Source: Streptococcaceae bacterium
Lineage (GTDB): Bacteria; Bacillota; Bacilli; Lactobacillales; Streptococcaceae
Direction of reading: 5' to 3'
Assembly (NCBI GenBank): GCA_031270215.1
Contig: JAISYB010000171.1
Location: forward strand, 1 to 9,114
Length of the DNA stretch: 9,114 bases
Position numbers and translations under genes: made by a program. The number at the start of each line of letters is the position of its first letter. Position 1 is the stretch's first letter. This document shows positions 1 through 7,839 of the stretch, in pieces. A model generated the notes under the pieces. That model was not told the origin of the DNA, searched no databases, and worked only from the letters and a program-made list of their open reading frames with translations.

Positions 1-1
1 A

Positions 2-49
2 AGTCGTGAAAAGCAAAAAATAATTATGGAAAAGCATGAGTTTAGCTAG
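2..49 (+). other. possible 3' end of an upstream gene
   Basis: One frame is open from the window edge and ends at TAG 47-49, giving about 15 residues (SREKQKIIMEKHEFS). It could be the tail of the preceding cluster gene, but it is too short to identify. The other two frames stop at positions 7 and 21. A short frame at 36-92 (ATG to TAG) is also open, so it is not certain which, if any, is real. Confidence 0.25.
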
Positions 50-90
50 CAAAATTATTGAAAAGAATAATGCAGTTTGTTGCTGCGTTT

Positions 91-100
91 AGGTAGGGAG
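91..100 (+). promoter_or_regulatory. ribosome binding site deciding the GTG start at 110
   Basis: The purine-rich AGGTAGGGAG ends nine bases before GTG 110. The upstream in-frame TTG at 77 lies before this site and would add eleven residues (MLLRLGRENKG) that precede the usual amphipathic/membrane start of the family, so GTG 110 is preferred. Confidence 0.6.
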
Positions 101-109
101 AACAAGGGA

Positions 110-727
110 GTGTACGCAAAATATTTTAAAAGATGGATAGATTGTTTACTTTCGCTACTGGGTATAATTATTTTGTCGCCATTGTTATTGCTTTTATCGA
201 TTGCAATCAAGATAAATTCCAGAGGGCCTGTGATTTTTAAGCAAAAACGAGTAGGAAAGGACAAGTCATATTTTAACATCTATAAGTTTAGAACGATGTA
301 TGTTGACACACCAAAGGATATGCCGACACATCTCGTAGATAATCCTGAAGCCTATATCACTAAGGTTGGGAAGTTTTTAAGAAAGACCAGTTTAGATGAG
401 CTGCCACAGCTAGCCAATATCCTAAAAGGCGATATGGCAGTTATTGGTCCTCGCCCTGCCCTTTGGAATCAGTATGATTTAATCAATGAGCGGGATAAAT
501 ATCAGGCAAATAGCATTCGCCCAGGGCTAACCGGCTTAGCACAGATACGTGGTAGAGATGAGCTGGAAATTTCACTCAAGGCTAAAATTGACGGTGAATA
601 TACTAATCATTTAACAATGTGGATGGATTTGAAATGCTTCTTTGGCACGATTTTAGCTGTCTTTAAGCGTGACGGAGTCATTGAGGGCGGCACTGGAACC
701 ATTCAAAAAGGAGAGGATAAAAAGTGA
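110..727 (+). CDS. priming undecaprenyl-phosphate glycosyl-phosphate transferase
   Basis: This 205-residue protein should transfer a sugar phosphate from a nucleotide sugar to undecaprenyl phosphate at the inner membrane face, the first step of repeat-unit assembly. Seen: one hydrophobic hairpin at about residues 8-34 followed by the catalytic domain, with KFRTM at 59-63, SLDELPQL at 94-101 (Asp96-Glu97 being the catalytic acidic pair of the PglC/WcaJ small-PHPT family), GDMAVIGPRP at 107-116 and RPGLTGLAQIRGR at 137-149. The length fits the short PglC-like class rather than the long WcaJ form with extra membrane helices. The C-terminus has the GGTGT stretch common in Gram-positive members. 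The stop overlaps the next GTG start (GTGA, 724-727), indicating an operon. Which sugar (Glc, Gal or an N-acetylated sugar) is primed cannot be read from the sequence. Confidence 0.93.
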   Translation: MYAKYFKRWIDCLLSLLGIIILSPLLLLLSIAIKINSRGPVIFKQKRVGKDKSYFNIYKFRTMYVDTPKDMPTHLVDNPEAYITKVGKFLRKTSLDELPQLANILKGDMAVIGPRPALWNQYDLINERDKYQANSIRPGLTGLAQIRGRDELEISLKAKIDGEYTNHLTMWMDLKCFFGTILAVFKRDGVIEGGTGTIQKGEDKK

Positions 728-955
728 AAAGGATATTGCAGCAGATTGCTAGCTATCGCAAGTGATAACAGAGGAAACAAAGATATTATCCAAAAGCGTG
801 CAGCAGGATACTTGGTTTCTACCAATATGGCAAAGGCAGATGTCAACAAAATTCAACAGGCCATTTATCAAACGATTAAAGAGAATCTTTCAGAGAATGA
901 CATGAAAAAATTTTCTACTCTTGATTTAAAAAAGCTTCTTCTAGCGTTGTTATAG
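724..955 (+). pseudogene. deleted GT4-type glycosyltransferase remnant
   Basis: GTG 724 has a good ribosome binding site (AAAGGAGAGG, about 707-715) and begins VKRILQQIAS, typical of a GT4 glycosyltransferase N-terminus, but the frame stops at TGA 763-765 after 13 codons. In another frame, from about 746 to TAG 953-955, about 69 residues follow that look like the C-terminus of the same kind of enzyme: IASDNRGNKDIIQ, then GYLVSTN. This resembles the donor-binding end of GT4 enzymes (consensus around PVIASDNRG..D.I...NGYLV), followed by a helical tail. A normal enzyme has about 350-380 residues, so roughly 300 codons are missing and the join is out of frame. I infer an internal deletion after or during cluster rearrangement. 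The C-terminal fragment has no convincing ribosome site of its own and is unlikely to be functional. Confidence 0.75.
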
Positions 956-1004
956 ATCAGTCAGTTAATGAATAGAAATAAAAAAACGAAAGTAGGTGGA
1001 TGTT

Positions 1005-2306
1005 TTGAAGCTACCCTGGATAACCTTTTTGATAACTCTTGCTTTAGCCTCTATTTTTACTAAGATAACAGGGGACACTTCCAGTATTCCTTATTTTATC
1101 TGTTATATTATTACAGGATTTGTTTTGATGTTGACGCTTGTCAGTGAGCTGAAGCTCTCCAGAAGATGGTTATTCCCGTTTTGGGTAGCTATGACACTAC
1201 AAATGGCTGGTTTTGCTTATCTACTTGTGATTTCAGATAATGGTTCGAATCTATCCGCTACTTCCCACGTACCCTTTTTATCTGTCAATCCTGATAATTA
1301 TCCAGGTTATGCAAGGAATTATGCCTTAAATGGTATTACAACAAAATTAAACTATTCGCAGTGGCTGGGCTATGTTTACCGTTTAGTTGGCATTCAGTCT
1401 GGCGTTGGTATTATGCTATCCATTTTATTTTCATACACAGCGATTACTTTTTTTGTGAAAACAGTTCGCTATTATGATTCAACTTTGATTGATAAGCTAC
1501 CATTTAATATCGGATTGTTGTATTTATTATTTTATCCACAAATGTTATCTGAATCCTTACAGATACACCGAGAAGCATTGATTATCTGTTGTTTGAGTAT
1601 TTCGTTGTATCATTTTATCCACTGGTGGCGTGAGCGTAAGCTCCACTCAATGATGATTGCGATTTTAGCTTGTCTGCCAGCAGGGTATTTACATGCAGGG
1701 AGTATCTTTGTAGCGGTTGGTATAGGGATTGTTTTTATCTGTTATTTAAATAATCGAGATAAAGTGGTGATTGATGTTAAAACCTTTATGGCACTAGTCT
1801 TTGTTATTGGGATAGCTGTTTTTGTTGTCACACACATGGAATTGGGTAAATTTGATAATTTAGATGTTCAAAACGTGGCGGAAACAAGAGGCGGACGACT
1901 TGGAGATGGTGGTAGTGGTTATCAAGCTGGCTTTCATATTCCTATACCGATTTTATCAGCGATTATTAACACGCCAATTAAGAGTTTTTATTTTCTTGCT
2001 TCACCCTTACCAACGTACTGGCGAAGTATTGTAGATATCCTGACCTTCTTACTATCAAGTTTATTTTATATTGTTCCGATTTTTTATACGCTAAGTCATC
2101 GGAAAAAATTAAATAACAATTTGTTGTTTGTGATCATCGGTATCATTTTAATTTTTACAATTCCTTTTGCATGGGGGGTAAATAATTCTGGAACGGCTGT
2201 ACGACATCGGACAAAAGCAGTTATATGGATCGCTTTTGCCATCGTTTTACTTATTCAGGAATTACAAATAAAACGGCAACAAAAATTAGAAAGGGTGAAA
2301 AGATGA
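1005..2306 (+). CDS. Wzy-like polysaccharide polymerase, polytopic membrane protein
   Basis: About 433 residues, very hydrophobic, with around ten to twelve membrane segments and a large loop near residues 75-120. It most likely joins lipid-linked repeat units on the outer face of the membrane. Supporting features are the cluster position, the topology, a charged loop motif QIHREA near residues 186-191 and a near-C-terminal NNSGTAVRHRTK motif around 393-404. The RHR type of motif recurs in Gram-positive Wzy-like proteins, where arginines are thought to contact the polyanionic substrate. TTG 1005 is preferred because AGGTGG (994-999) lies five bases upstream; GTG 996 is an alternative adding three residues, and the ATG at 1000 is out of frame. 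The stop overlaps the next start by four bases (ATGA, 2303-2306). Wzy proteins are poorly conserved, so an O-antigen ligase-like role is possible but less likely. Confidence 0.75.
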   Translation: MKLPWITFLITLALASIFTKITGDTSSIPYFICYIITGFVLMLTLVSELKLSRRWLFPFWVAMTLQMAGFAYLLVISDNGSNLSATSHVPFLSVNPDNYPGYARNYALNGITTKLNYSQWLGYVYRLVGIQSGVGIMLSILFSYTAITFFVKTVRYYDSTLIDKLPFNIGLLYLLFYPQMLSESLQIHREALIICCLSISLYHFIHWWRERKLHSMMIAILACLPAGYLHAGSIFVAVGIGIVFICYLNNRDKVVIDVKTFMALVFVIGIAVFVVTHMELGKFDNLDVQNVAETRGGRLGDGGSGYQAGFHIPIPILSAIINTPIKSFYFLASPLPTYWRSIVDILTFLLSSLFYIVPIFYTLSHRKKLNNNLLFVIIGIILIFTIPFAWGVNNSGTAVRHRTKAVIWIAFAIVLLIQELQIKRQQKLERVKR

Positions 2307-3346
2307 AATCAAAAGTTTTACTAATCCAACCATACTTTGGCAAGCTGCCTAATTATTTTGAGCTATGGCTTTGGAGTATGACAAATAATCCAGAGTTTGA
2401 TGTCTTGTTTGTGACGGATTGTGATTTGTCAAAATATCATTTACCTGCAAATATTTTTGTTCAACAAATGACTTTCGCGCAATTACGCCAACAGATTAGT
2501 GAAAAACTCGCAATGTCAATTTATTTAGAGAGACCATATGATTTGGTTGATTATAAAATTTGTTTTGGGAAAATTTTTGAGGAAGAGCTAAAAGGCTATA
2601 CACATTGGGCTTATTTTGACATTGATTTAACCTTCGGTAGATTATCGCAATTTATTACTGATGATATGCTGGAAAAATACGATAAAATCGGCTCATATGG
2701 GCATTTAACTATTCTAAAAAATACACCGCAGATAAATCATCTTTATGCGCAAGATAATTTATGGCAAATAAGCTTCAAAGAAACGCTTACTTCGTCACAA
2801 TTATTTAACCTTGATGAAGCTGGTGGGATTAATCGTGTATTTTACGATCAGGGCTGGGCATATGGCAATTTTCCGCTTTCAGACATTGGCTACATGCAGC
2901 CTAAGTGGCGAGATGGTCGATATTCGGCGCCATATCAATTCTTTTTTGTTGCAGACAAACGAGTCTTTGTTGCAACTAGTCAGACAAAAGATGCGGAGAT
3001 TTTAGTTGAGGAAGTAGCTTATATTCATTACCAAAAGCGTCCAGTCAAAAATTTAGAAAATGTTGATTTTAATCAACCATTTTATTTTAGTGATCAAGGT
3101 GTTTATAATTTTGAACTAAAAAATTTACCTGAGCTTTTATGGCGAAATAAGCTTAAACCGTGGGTAACTCGCTATTACCATTATCAAAATTTCATAAAAA
3201 AAACTTGGCTATACGCTTTAGGAAAGGGCACGATGGATAGGTCTACTAAAATCAAGCAACGAGAAATGATGCGAATTACTCAACAACAGCGTGTCAAAAA
3301 TATCATTGGTACATGGGAAGAAATAAGTAAAGAGATTCAAAATTAA
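2303..3346 (+). CDS. DUF6625-like putative glycosyltransferase (copy 1)
   Basis: A 347-residue soluble protein. The N-terminus KVLLIQPYFGKLPNYFELW (residues 4-22) followed by VLFVTD looks like the first strand and nucleotide-binding entry of a GT-A fold. YFDIDLTFG (104-112) supplies a DxD motif (Asp106, Asp108) expected to bind a metal and nucleotide sugar. DEAGGINRV (171-179) and a late AYIHYQKRP are further family-like motifs. I recognise this arrangement (PYFG, YKLCD-like block, DxD, DE.G..NR, H..Q/H.L) as that of DUF6625, a family found in polysaccharide clusters but with no proven function I know of. Copies at 6594 and 7920 share it. ATG 2303 is chosen over an earlier in-frame start at 2225 because it has AAAGGG at about 2290-2295 and overlaps the polymerase stop. 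No repeat array is present at this start. Confidence 0.78.
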   Translation: MKSKVLLIQPYFGKLPNYFELWLWSMTNNPEFDVLFVTDCDLSKYHLPANIFVQQMTFAQLRQQISEKLAMSIYLERPYDLVDYKICFGKIFEEELKGYTHWAYFDIDLTFGRLSQFITDDMLEKYDKIGSYGHLTILKNTPQINHLYAQDNLWQISFKETLTSSQLFNLDEAGGINRVFYDQGWAYGNFPLSDIGYMQPKWRDGRYSAPYQFFFVADKRVFVATSQTKDAEILVEEVAYIHYQKRPVKNLENVDFNQPFYFSDQGVYNFELKNLPELLWRNKLKPWVTRYYHYQNFIKKTWLYALGKGTMDRSTKIKQREMMRITQQQRVKNIIGTWEEISKEIQN

Positions 3347-3390
3347 TGCTTAAGGCAAGCGCTAAAGAACAACAACGAGAGGAATAGTTA

Positions 3391-4812
3391 GTGAAAAAGG
3401 TTGCTACAAAGATTATGTTTCGTTTGATTTACCAATTGTTGTCATTACTGACACCGATTATTACGATTCCTATCGTTTCAAACGTATTAGGACCAGCAGG
3501 GATTGGGGAATATAAATATTTAGCTTCGATTGTTTCCTATTTTCTTTTATTTGCAGGTCTTGGTCTTGGTATTTATGGCAATCGAACGATTGCGATTGCT
3601 AGAGATGATAGACAGAAGCTCTCGCAGAGCTTTTGGGAAATTGAGCTGAGCAGTATTTTGGTTTCTTCGCTTGCCTTAATTGCCTACCTGATTTTTGGTC
3701 TTGCGACCCATCAAGGTGGGTATTACTATATTTTTTCTATTTCTTTCATTTCTACTTTACTGGATATTAGCTGGCTTTATGCAGGACTCGAAGATTTTGG
3801 TTTGATTACCATAGTTAATATTTTTGTTAAGCTTGCTTTAGTTGCTTCTACTGTTTTATTAATTCATAAGCCGAGTGATTTAGGCTGGTATTTTGTGATT
3901 CAAACCATTCAAGGCTTGCTTTCTAGTTTATCACTATGGTTATTTGTTAAAAAGCATGTTGATTTTGTTCCAATCAAATTAAAGCATATTTTTAAGCATT
4001 TTAAAGGTTCGGCTAAGTTCTTCACAGCACAGGTTGCAGGAACGTTATATGGCGCCATTCCGATTAATCTATTAGGATTTTTTACGAGTTTGACCGTTGT
4101 CGGGTATTATTCCAATGCAGGAAGTATCCTTGGTATCGTTACGGCAGTTGTTATGGTGATAGATTATGTCTTATTGCCAAGAATGACTTCAGGTGTTGAA
4201 AAGCATGGGAAGGATTATTTGGTAAAAAATATTGAGAAAACAATCCATACCCAGCTATTTTTAATTATTGGCATCATGTTTGCTTTGTTTAGTGTTTATG
4301 CACACACTGTGCCATGGTTTTTTGGCATCAAATTTAGCGTTATCAATCACTATATGCCATTTTTGATTCCAATCGTCTTAATTCAATCGCTGAGTAGTTC
4401 GGTTTTAAATCAATATCTCATTCCGCTCAATTATACAAAAATCTATAATCTTTCAATTATTGCAGGGGTGATTGTTTCGTTTGTAGTCAATTTGAGTTTA
4501 ATTCCATTGCTTGGGATTTGGGGAGCGATTGTTGCTTGGCCGTTATGCGAGTTGATCGTTATGAGCATCAGGGTGCGTTACTTGCTCAAAACATCTATTT
4601 TCAAATTTAATTTAAAGCTACTGACATTATTGCTACTACTTGGGGGTATTTCAGCTTTAATTGTTTTCATATTTACACATAGTATGCGCCCTGTTTTTTT
4701 GACAACCGGCATTCAAGGTGGATTGTTTGTTGCCTTGTATTTTGTGTTAACCTATCTGTGTAAAGTGAATTTGATTTGGAATATTTTAGTAGGAAATGGG
4801 GAGAAAAGGTAA
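3391..4812 (+). CDS. Wzx-type oligosaccharide flippase
   Basis: A 473-residue membrane protein with about twelve to fourteen hydrophobic segments along its length. It should flip the undecaprenyl-diphosphate-linked repeat unit from the cytoplasmic to the outer face. The N-terminal part, with VSNVLGPAGIGEY (residues 29-41) and GLGIYGNRTIA (58-68), is typical of the polysaccharide biosynthesis/MOP flippase family, as are the overall length and the paired helix pattern. GTG 3391 is chosen because GAGAGGA (3377-3383) lies seven bases upstream. It is separated from the previous gene by 44 bases and is followed after one base by the next start, so it sits inside the operon. The amphiphilic basic end KVNLIWNILVGNGEKR is cytoplasmic by expectation. 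Substrate specificity cannot be inferred. Confidence 0.9.
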   Translation: MKKVATKIMFRLIYQLLSLLTPIITIPIVSNVLGPAGIGEYKYLASIVSYFLLFAGLGLGIYGNRTIAIARDDRQKLSQSFWEIELSSILVSSLALIAYLIFGLATHQGGYYYIFSISFISTLLDISWLYAGLEDFGLITIVNIFVKLALVASTVLLIHKPSDLGWYFVIQTIQGLLSSLSLWLFVKKHVDFVPIKLKHIFKHFKGSAKFFTAQVAGTLYGAIPINLLGFFTSLTVVGYYSNAGSILGIVTAVVMVIDYVLLPRMTSGVEKHGKDYLVKNIEKTIHTQLFLIIGIMFALFSVYAHTVPWFFGIKFSVINHYMPFLIPIVLIQSLSSSVLNQYLIPLNYTKIYNLSIIAGVIVSFVVNLSLIPLLGIWGAIVAWPLCELIVMSIRVRYLLKTSIFKFNLKLLTLLLLLGGISALIVFIFTHSMRPVFLTTGIQGGLFVALYFVLTYLCKVNLIWNILVGNGEKR

Positions 4813-4813
4813 A

Positions 4814-6442
4814 ATGAAAATAATCAAGGGGATCTTAAAAAAGCATTATCCATTTTTGGTGCTATTTGTGATGAGTATTGTCTATCTACTACCGTTTCTC
4901 ATCTCAAGAGGGGCAACTGATTATGAAATGGGAGATTTTGGTTTTCACTTCTCAAGAATTATTGGCTTAAGCAATGCTTGGCAAAGTCCGGTTAATTTTA
5001 TTAGCTTTAAAAACCACGGACTGATGATGAATGGCTTTTATCCATGGCTGACTCTTTACCCTGCGTTTCTCTTTTATAAGCTCACTGGTAGCTTGGTGAT
5101 AGGCTATAAATTATTTATCTGGCTCTACGGCTTTTTAACACTCTTGATTGCTTATCTGTCATTTTATTCAATCAAAAAATCTAAAAACGTCAGCTTAATT
5201 GTTGCGATTCTGTATTGTTTTTCAGCTATTCACCTAGCCACGGCTTTGGGTGCTCAAGTCGGGCAGTCGCTTGCTTTCACGTTTATCCCACTCGTCTTTT
5301 TAGGGATATACGAGATATTTTTCAATAACGAGAGAAAATGGCAGCTCTTAACGATTGGCATGAGCTTAGTCATTTACAGTCATATCACTACAACCTTTAT
5401 TACAGCGATTTATATTGCAATTATTATTATTTTACTGATAGTGACTAAAAAGCTGACAGTATCACGAATCATTTCTTTTTTTAAAGCGGTCATTTTAACG
5501 GCGATTGTGTCGGCATCATTATTTTTACCAATGCTGGAGCAAATACGGGCGCAAAAATTGTTTCTTCCTGGTCGGACATGGTTGGTTTTAAGCTCTCCGA
5601 CTGAAGTAATCAAAGGTATGTTGAATAACGACTTAACATTACGTACGGTTGGCTTAGCAGTTCTTTTAGCGACCGTAGTTACGATTTTTTATTTTAAACA
5701 TTTAAATAAAATTGAATTAGGAGCGTTGTTATTAGGTTTATCTGCTGTTTTTCTAACGACAGATTTATTTCCTTGGCACGTTTTAGAAAGCTCAATATTT
5801 GTCCAGATTCAGTTTGCTTGGCGGATAAATTCAATTTCGGTCTGTCTATTGATATATGATTTTTGCTCGCTAATGACAAAAGTTGTTTTTATAAAGTGGG
5901 GGGGGGTAAGAGTAGTTGTCTTGATTATCATAGGCGTTGTTATGTTAACAGCTTCCAGTGCGATTAATCTACAGGTTACGAAAAATCATCAGCTTAAAAT
6001 TTATACTGACCAGACTCTTTTTAAATATGCACAACAGATGAATTATATGGATTATGGTAATCTTTATTCGGGTAATTTTAAAGATAATAAGGTTAGTCAG
6101 GATAACTTGTATTTGTTAGATGGCAAGAAGATAAAATTAAAAGTCAAATCTACAGCAAGCTTGGTTAAGCTAACTGTAGATAATCCAAAAGATGAGGGAA
6201 ACCTGATTACTCCTTTAGCAAGATATAAAGGACAATCCGTTGTGATTAATGGAAAGCAAGTAAAGAGTAGCTTATCGAAGTTTGCAACGACCCAAATCAA
6301 AGTACCAAGAGGGAGAAGCCAGATTGTTATTTCATATAGATTTACGACATTGGCGATTATCTCAAGATGGATTTCAGCGATAGGCGTATTTATCCTAGCT
6401 TATCTACCGTTTAGCTTTTTCAAAATAAAAAAGCAGGCTTAG
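4814..6442 (+). CDS. GT-C/PTPS-related-like membrane protein with extracytoplasmic C-terminal domain
   Basis: 542 residues: a cytoplasmic basic start, a first membrane helix (about 12-31), then MGDFGFHFSRI (39-49), an Asp/His-containing first outer loop as in GT-C glycosyltransferases and the '6-pyruvoyl-tetrahydropterin synthase-related' membrane family. About ten helices follow up to residue ~390, then a soluble beta-rich segment (about 392-515) and a last helix. By analogy it may transfer a sugar from a polyprenyl-phosphate donor, or otherwise modify the repeat unit, on the outer face. That role is inferred; the name of the family implies no pterin chemistry. ATG 4814 is preferred to ATG 4796 because the purine-rich GGGGAGAAAAGG (4798-4809) lies just upstream and the flippase stop ends at 4812. 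A G9 tract at codons 362-365 makes the gene a candidate for frameshift switching; as sequenced it is in frame. Confidence 0.75.
   Translation: MKIIKGILKKHYPFLVLFVMSIVYLLPFLISRGATDYEMGDFGFHFSRIIGLSNAWQSPVNFISFKNHGLMMNGFYPWLTLYPAFLFYKLTGSLVIGYKLFIWLYGFLTLLIAYLSFYSIKKSKNVSLIVAILYCFSAIHLATALGAQVGQSLAFTFIPLVFLGIYEIFFNNERKWQLLTIGMSLVIYSHITTTFITAIYIAIIIILLIVTKKLTVSRIISFFKAVILTAIVSASLFLPMLEQIRAQKLFLPGRTWLVLSSPTEVIKGMLNNDLTLRTVGLAVLLATVVTIFYFKHLNKIELGALLLGLSAVFLTTDLFPWHVLESSIFVQIQFAWRINSISVCLLIYDFCSLMTKVVFIKWGGVRVVVLIIIGVVMLTASSAINLQVTKNHQLKIYTDQTLFKYAQQMNYMDYGNLYSGNFKDNKVSQDNLYLLDGKKIKLKVKSTASLVKLTVDNPKDEGNLITPLARYKGQSVVINGKQVKSSLSKFATTQIKVPRGRSQIVISYRFTTLAIISRWISAIGVFILAYLPFSFFKIKKQA
5898..5906 (+). 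repeat. G9 homopolymer inside the membrane protein gene
   Basis: Nine consecutive Gs lie in an otherwise AT-rich gene, encoding the end of Trp362 through the start of Val365. With eight Gs the frame meets TAA directly after the tract; with ten Gs it runs 20 codons to TAA. Either change removes the following membrane helix and the extracytoplasmic domain. Runs of this length are prone to slippage. Confidence 0.9.
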
Positions 6443-6454
6443 AATATTTGGTAA

Positions 6455-6597
6455 AGAAAGGCGAAAGTTTTAGGAGACATCACGGTTGGAAAAGGAACTT
6501 GGGTAGGCGCTAATTGTAGCGACAAAATTCTGTCGTAATCGGATTAAATCAGATTGTAACTCATGAGATGAGGGACGAAAGGGAGAGTGTGAGTTGA
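6455..6597 (+). pseudogene. C-terminal remnant of a hexapeptide-repeat acetyltransferase
   Basis: In one frame (from about 6455 to TAA 6536-6538) the sequence reads VLGDITVGKGTWVGANCS, with the left-handed beta-helix hexapeptide pattern of O-acetyltransferases of the WcaF/maltose-acetyltransferase type. In the neighbouring frame from about 6526 it continues NSVVIGLNQIVTHEM and ends at TGA 6595-6597, matching the usual end of the fold (..NSVVG.NQIVT..). The eight or so residues normally between these blocks (like ILPGVTIG) are missing, so a small deletion caused the frameshift. The catalytic N-terminal part is absent too. No start with a ribosome site is seen. Its stop overlaps the TTG of the next gene (TTGA), so the remnant was once translationally coupled to it. 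It shows that polysaccharide acetylation was part of an ancestral cluster. Confidence 0.65.
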
Positions 6598-7718
6598 ATA
6601 ATAAAGAAAGTAAAATTTGTTTAGTCGTACCATATTTTGGAACATTTAAAAATTATTTTCAACTATGGCTAGATTCTGTTGGTGTTAATTCAACGATTGA
6701 TTTTTTGCTAGTCACAGATCAGAAGCTTTCTGAATACCAATTACCGAATAATATACATGTAAAAGAAATGACGTTTCAGGAAATGCAAAACCGTATTCAT
6801 CAAAAGCTTGGTTCATGGTGTCAGATTACATATCCTTATAAATTATGTGATTATAAGCCAGCATATGGTGTGTTATTTGAAGAAGAGCTTGATGGATATG
6901 ATTGGTTTGGTTTTTGTGATACAGACATGATTTTTGGAGATATTCGTCACTTTTTAAGCGAAGAACGTTTAGCAGCTACTGATAAAATCGGCGAGGGTGG
7001 AATGTTTGTTCTCCTTAGAAATAGTGAAGATGGCAAACATTATTTTGAAAAAGAATATCCAACTTGGGGTGTCAATCATAAAGAAGCTTATAGTACAAGT
7101 AACGTCACGCAGTTTGATGAAACTGATTATATGAATCGAGTGTTTGATTTGACACACGAAAAACCTCATGATTTATTATATGATGAAATAGGAGATACTA
7201 GGCCTAAGACCTTTGATTTTAGATCGGTTAAAGCAATTTTTCTTGAAAAAGAACTATACCGCTATCAAGATGGCAAGCTTTATCGAATGGGAGAGCGTGG
7301 TTACGTAAAAGAAGTCATGTGGGTTCATTTTTTAGCAAGGGAAATGCTTATTACCCGTGAGCTTGACCCAAAAAATTACTGGATGGTACCAAATGGTTTT
7401 GTGACTTCTTACCAAGAAGATTTCTTTGAAGCTTATCAACCCACTAGGGAAGAAATAGAAAGGTATCAAGAACGATATAGACAAATTGTTTCAAATAAAT
7501 GGATAAAGAGGATTAAAAACGGCTGGTTTCAACGCCGAATACGATATACATTTAGAAAAACAAGGTCAAATCTCTTGACAAATCGAAGCAGTGCTTATAA
7601 TGGCACAGCACAGCACAGCACAGCACAGCACAGCACAGCACAGCACAGCACAAGAAAGAATAGGGATTATTGTTCCTTTTACAGATGGGAAAATTTTCGT
7701 ACACAAACTGTCCTATAA
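6594..7718 (+). CDS. DUF6625-like putative glycosyltransferase (copy 2), tail running through a repeat array
   Basis: 374 residues as sequenced. ICLVVPYFGTFKNYFQLWL (8-26) forms the N-terminal strand block, PYKLCDYKPAYG (81-92) the second conserved block, CDTDMIFGD (108-116) the DxD (Asp109, Asp111), IGEGGMFVLLRN the following core, and FDETDYMNRVFD and VMWVHFLAREM later motifs. These match the copy at 7920 closely and copy 1 more distantly. It probably transfers a sugar in the cytoplasm. TTG 6594 is chosen because AAAGGGAG (6579-6586) lies seven bases upstream. The catalytic body ends near residue 325; the last ~38 residues, (TAQHS) repeats and a low-complexity end, come from reading through the GCACA array and part of the next gene. 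Its natural stop appears lost, and the length and sequence of the tail would change with array length. Confidence 0.78.
   Translation: MNNKESKICLVVPYFGTFKNYFQLWLDSVGVNSTIDFLLVTDQKLSEYQLPNNIHVKEMTFQEMQNRIHQKLGSWCQITYPYKLCDYKPAYGVLFEEELDGYDWFGFCDTDMIFGDIRHFLSEERLAATDKIGEGGMFVLLRNSEDGKHYFEKEYPTWGVNHKEAYSTSNVTQFDETDYMNRVFDLTHEKPHDLLYDEIGDTRPKTFDFRSVKAIFLEKELYRYQDGKLYRMGERGYVKEVMWVHFLAREMLITRELDPKNYWMVPNGFVTSYQEDFFEAYQPTREEIERYQERYRQIVSNKWIKRIKNGWFQRRIRYTFRKTRSNLLTNRSSAYNGTAQHSTAQHSTAQHSTRKNRDYCSFYRWENFRTQTVL
7575..7601 (+). promoter_or_regulatory. promoter-like TTGACA/TATAAT pair before the GCACA array
   Basis: TTGACA (7575-7580) and TATAAT (7596-7601) are both perfect consensus boxes, 15 bases apart, shorter than the usual 16-18. 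The TATAAT overlaps the ATG at 7600, so a transcript from it would begin inside or next to the repeat array and lack this start. Similar pairs precede the other two arrays, so the motif may instead mark a shared ancestral gene flank. Confidence 0.35.
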
Positions 7719-7752
7719 AGCAAATTATCTAACAATGTTGATGGCGAGCTAA
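7600..7752 (+). pseudogene. array-headed truncated gene (start block of a DUF6625-like protein, no body)
   Basis: ATG 7600 reads M-(AQHST)3-AQERIGIIVPF in frame through the ten GCACA units, so the array is in the ON phase. The block ERIGIIVP equals the N-terminus expected for the copy behind the second array. After it the sequence reads FTDGKIFVHKLSYKANYLT, which does not resemble the family, and stops at TAA 7750-7752 (50 codons). The other two frames also stop (7716-7718 and near 7729), so no change in repeat number restores a long protein. I infer a gene start joined by deletion to the far end of a different gene. There is no good ribosome site before ATG 7600, although it lies inside the translated upstream frame. 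Confidence 0.6.
7603..7652 (+). repeat. GCACA x10 pentanucleotide tandem array
   Basis: Ten perfect, uninterrupted GCACA units begin directly after ATG 7600-7602 and are followed by AGAAAGAATAGG. Unit length five shifts the frame with each gain or loss. In the 7600 frame it encodes AQHST repeats; in the 6594 frame it encodes the same pentapeptide in a different position, so both readings are free of stops. The ancestral start was probably ATG GCA CAA GAA AGA, with GCACA as the seed. Confidence 0.95.
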
Positions 7753-7839
7753 CGCTTTACGGTAGGTTTTTAGAAAAAGCTAATTTAACGATTGGACAGT
7801 CAAAAAGAATATTAAAATTTACGACAATAAGACAAAGCA

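Noticed and set aside
55..279. Minus-strand open frame opposite the priming transferase start
   Set aside because: It is a shadow of the membrane-anchor coding region and shows no protein family character or ribosome site.
2811..3005. Plus-strand open frame inside the first DUF6625-like gene
   Set aside because: It overlaps a convincing gene in another frame and has no independent support.
5410..6300. Three minus-strand open frames opposite the membrane protein gene
   Set aside because: Their composition fits antisense shadows of hydrophobic and lysine-rich codons; there are no ribosome sites or recognisable motifs.
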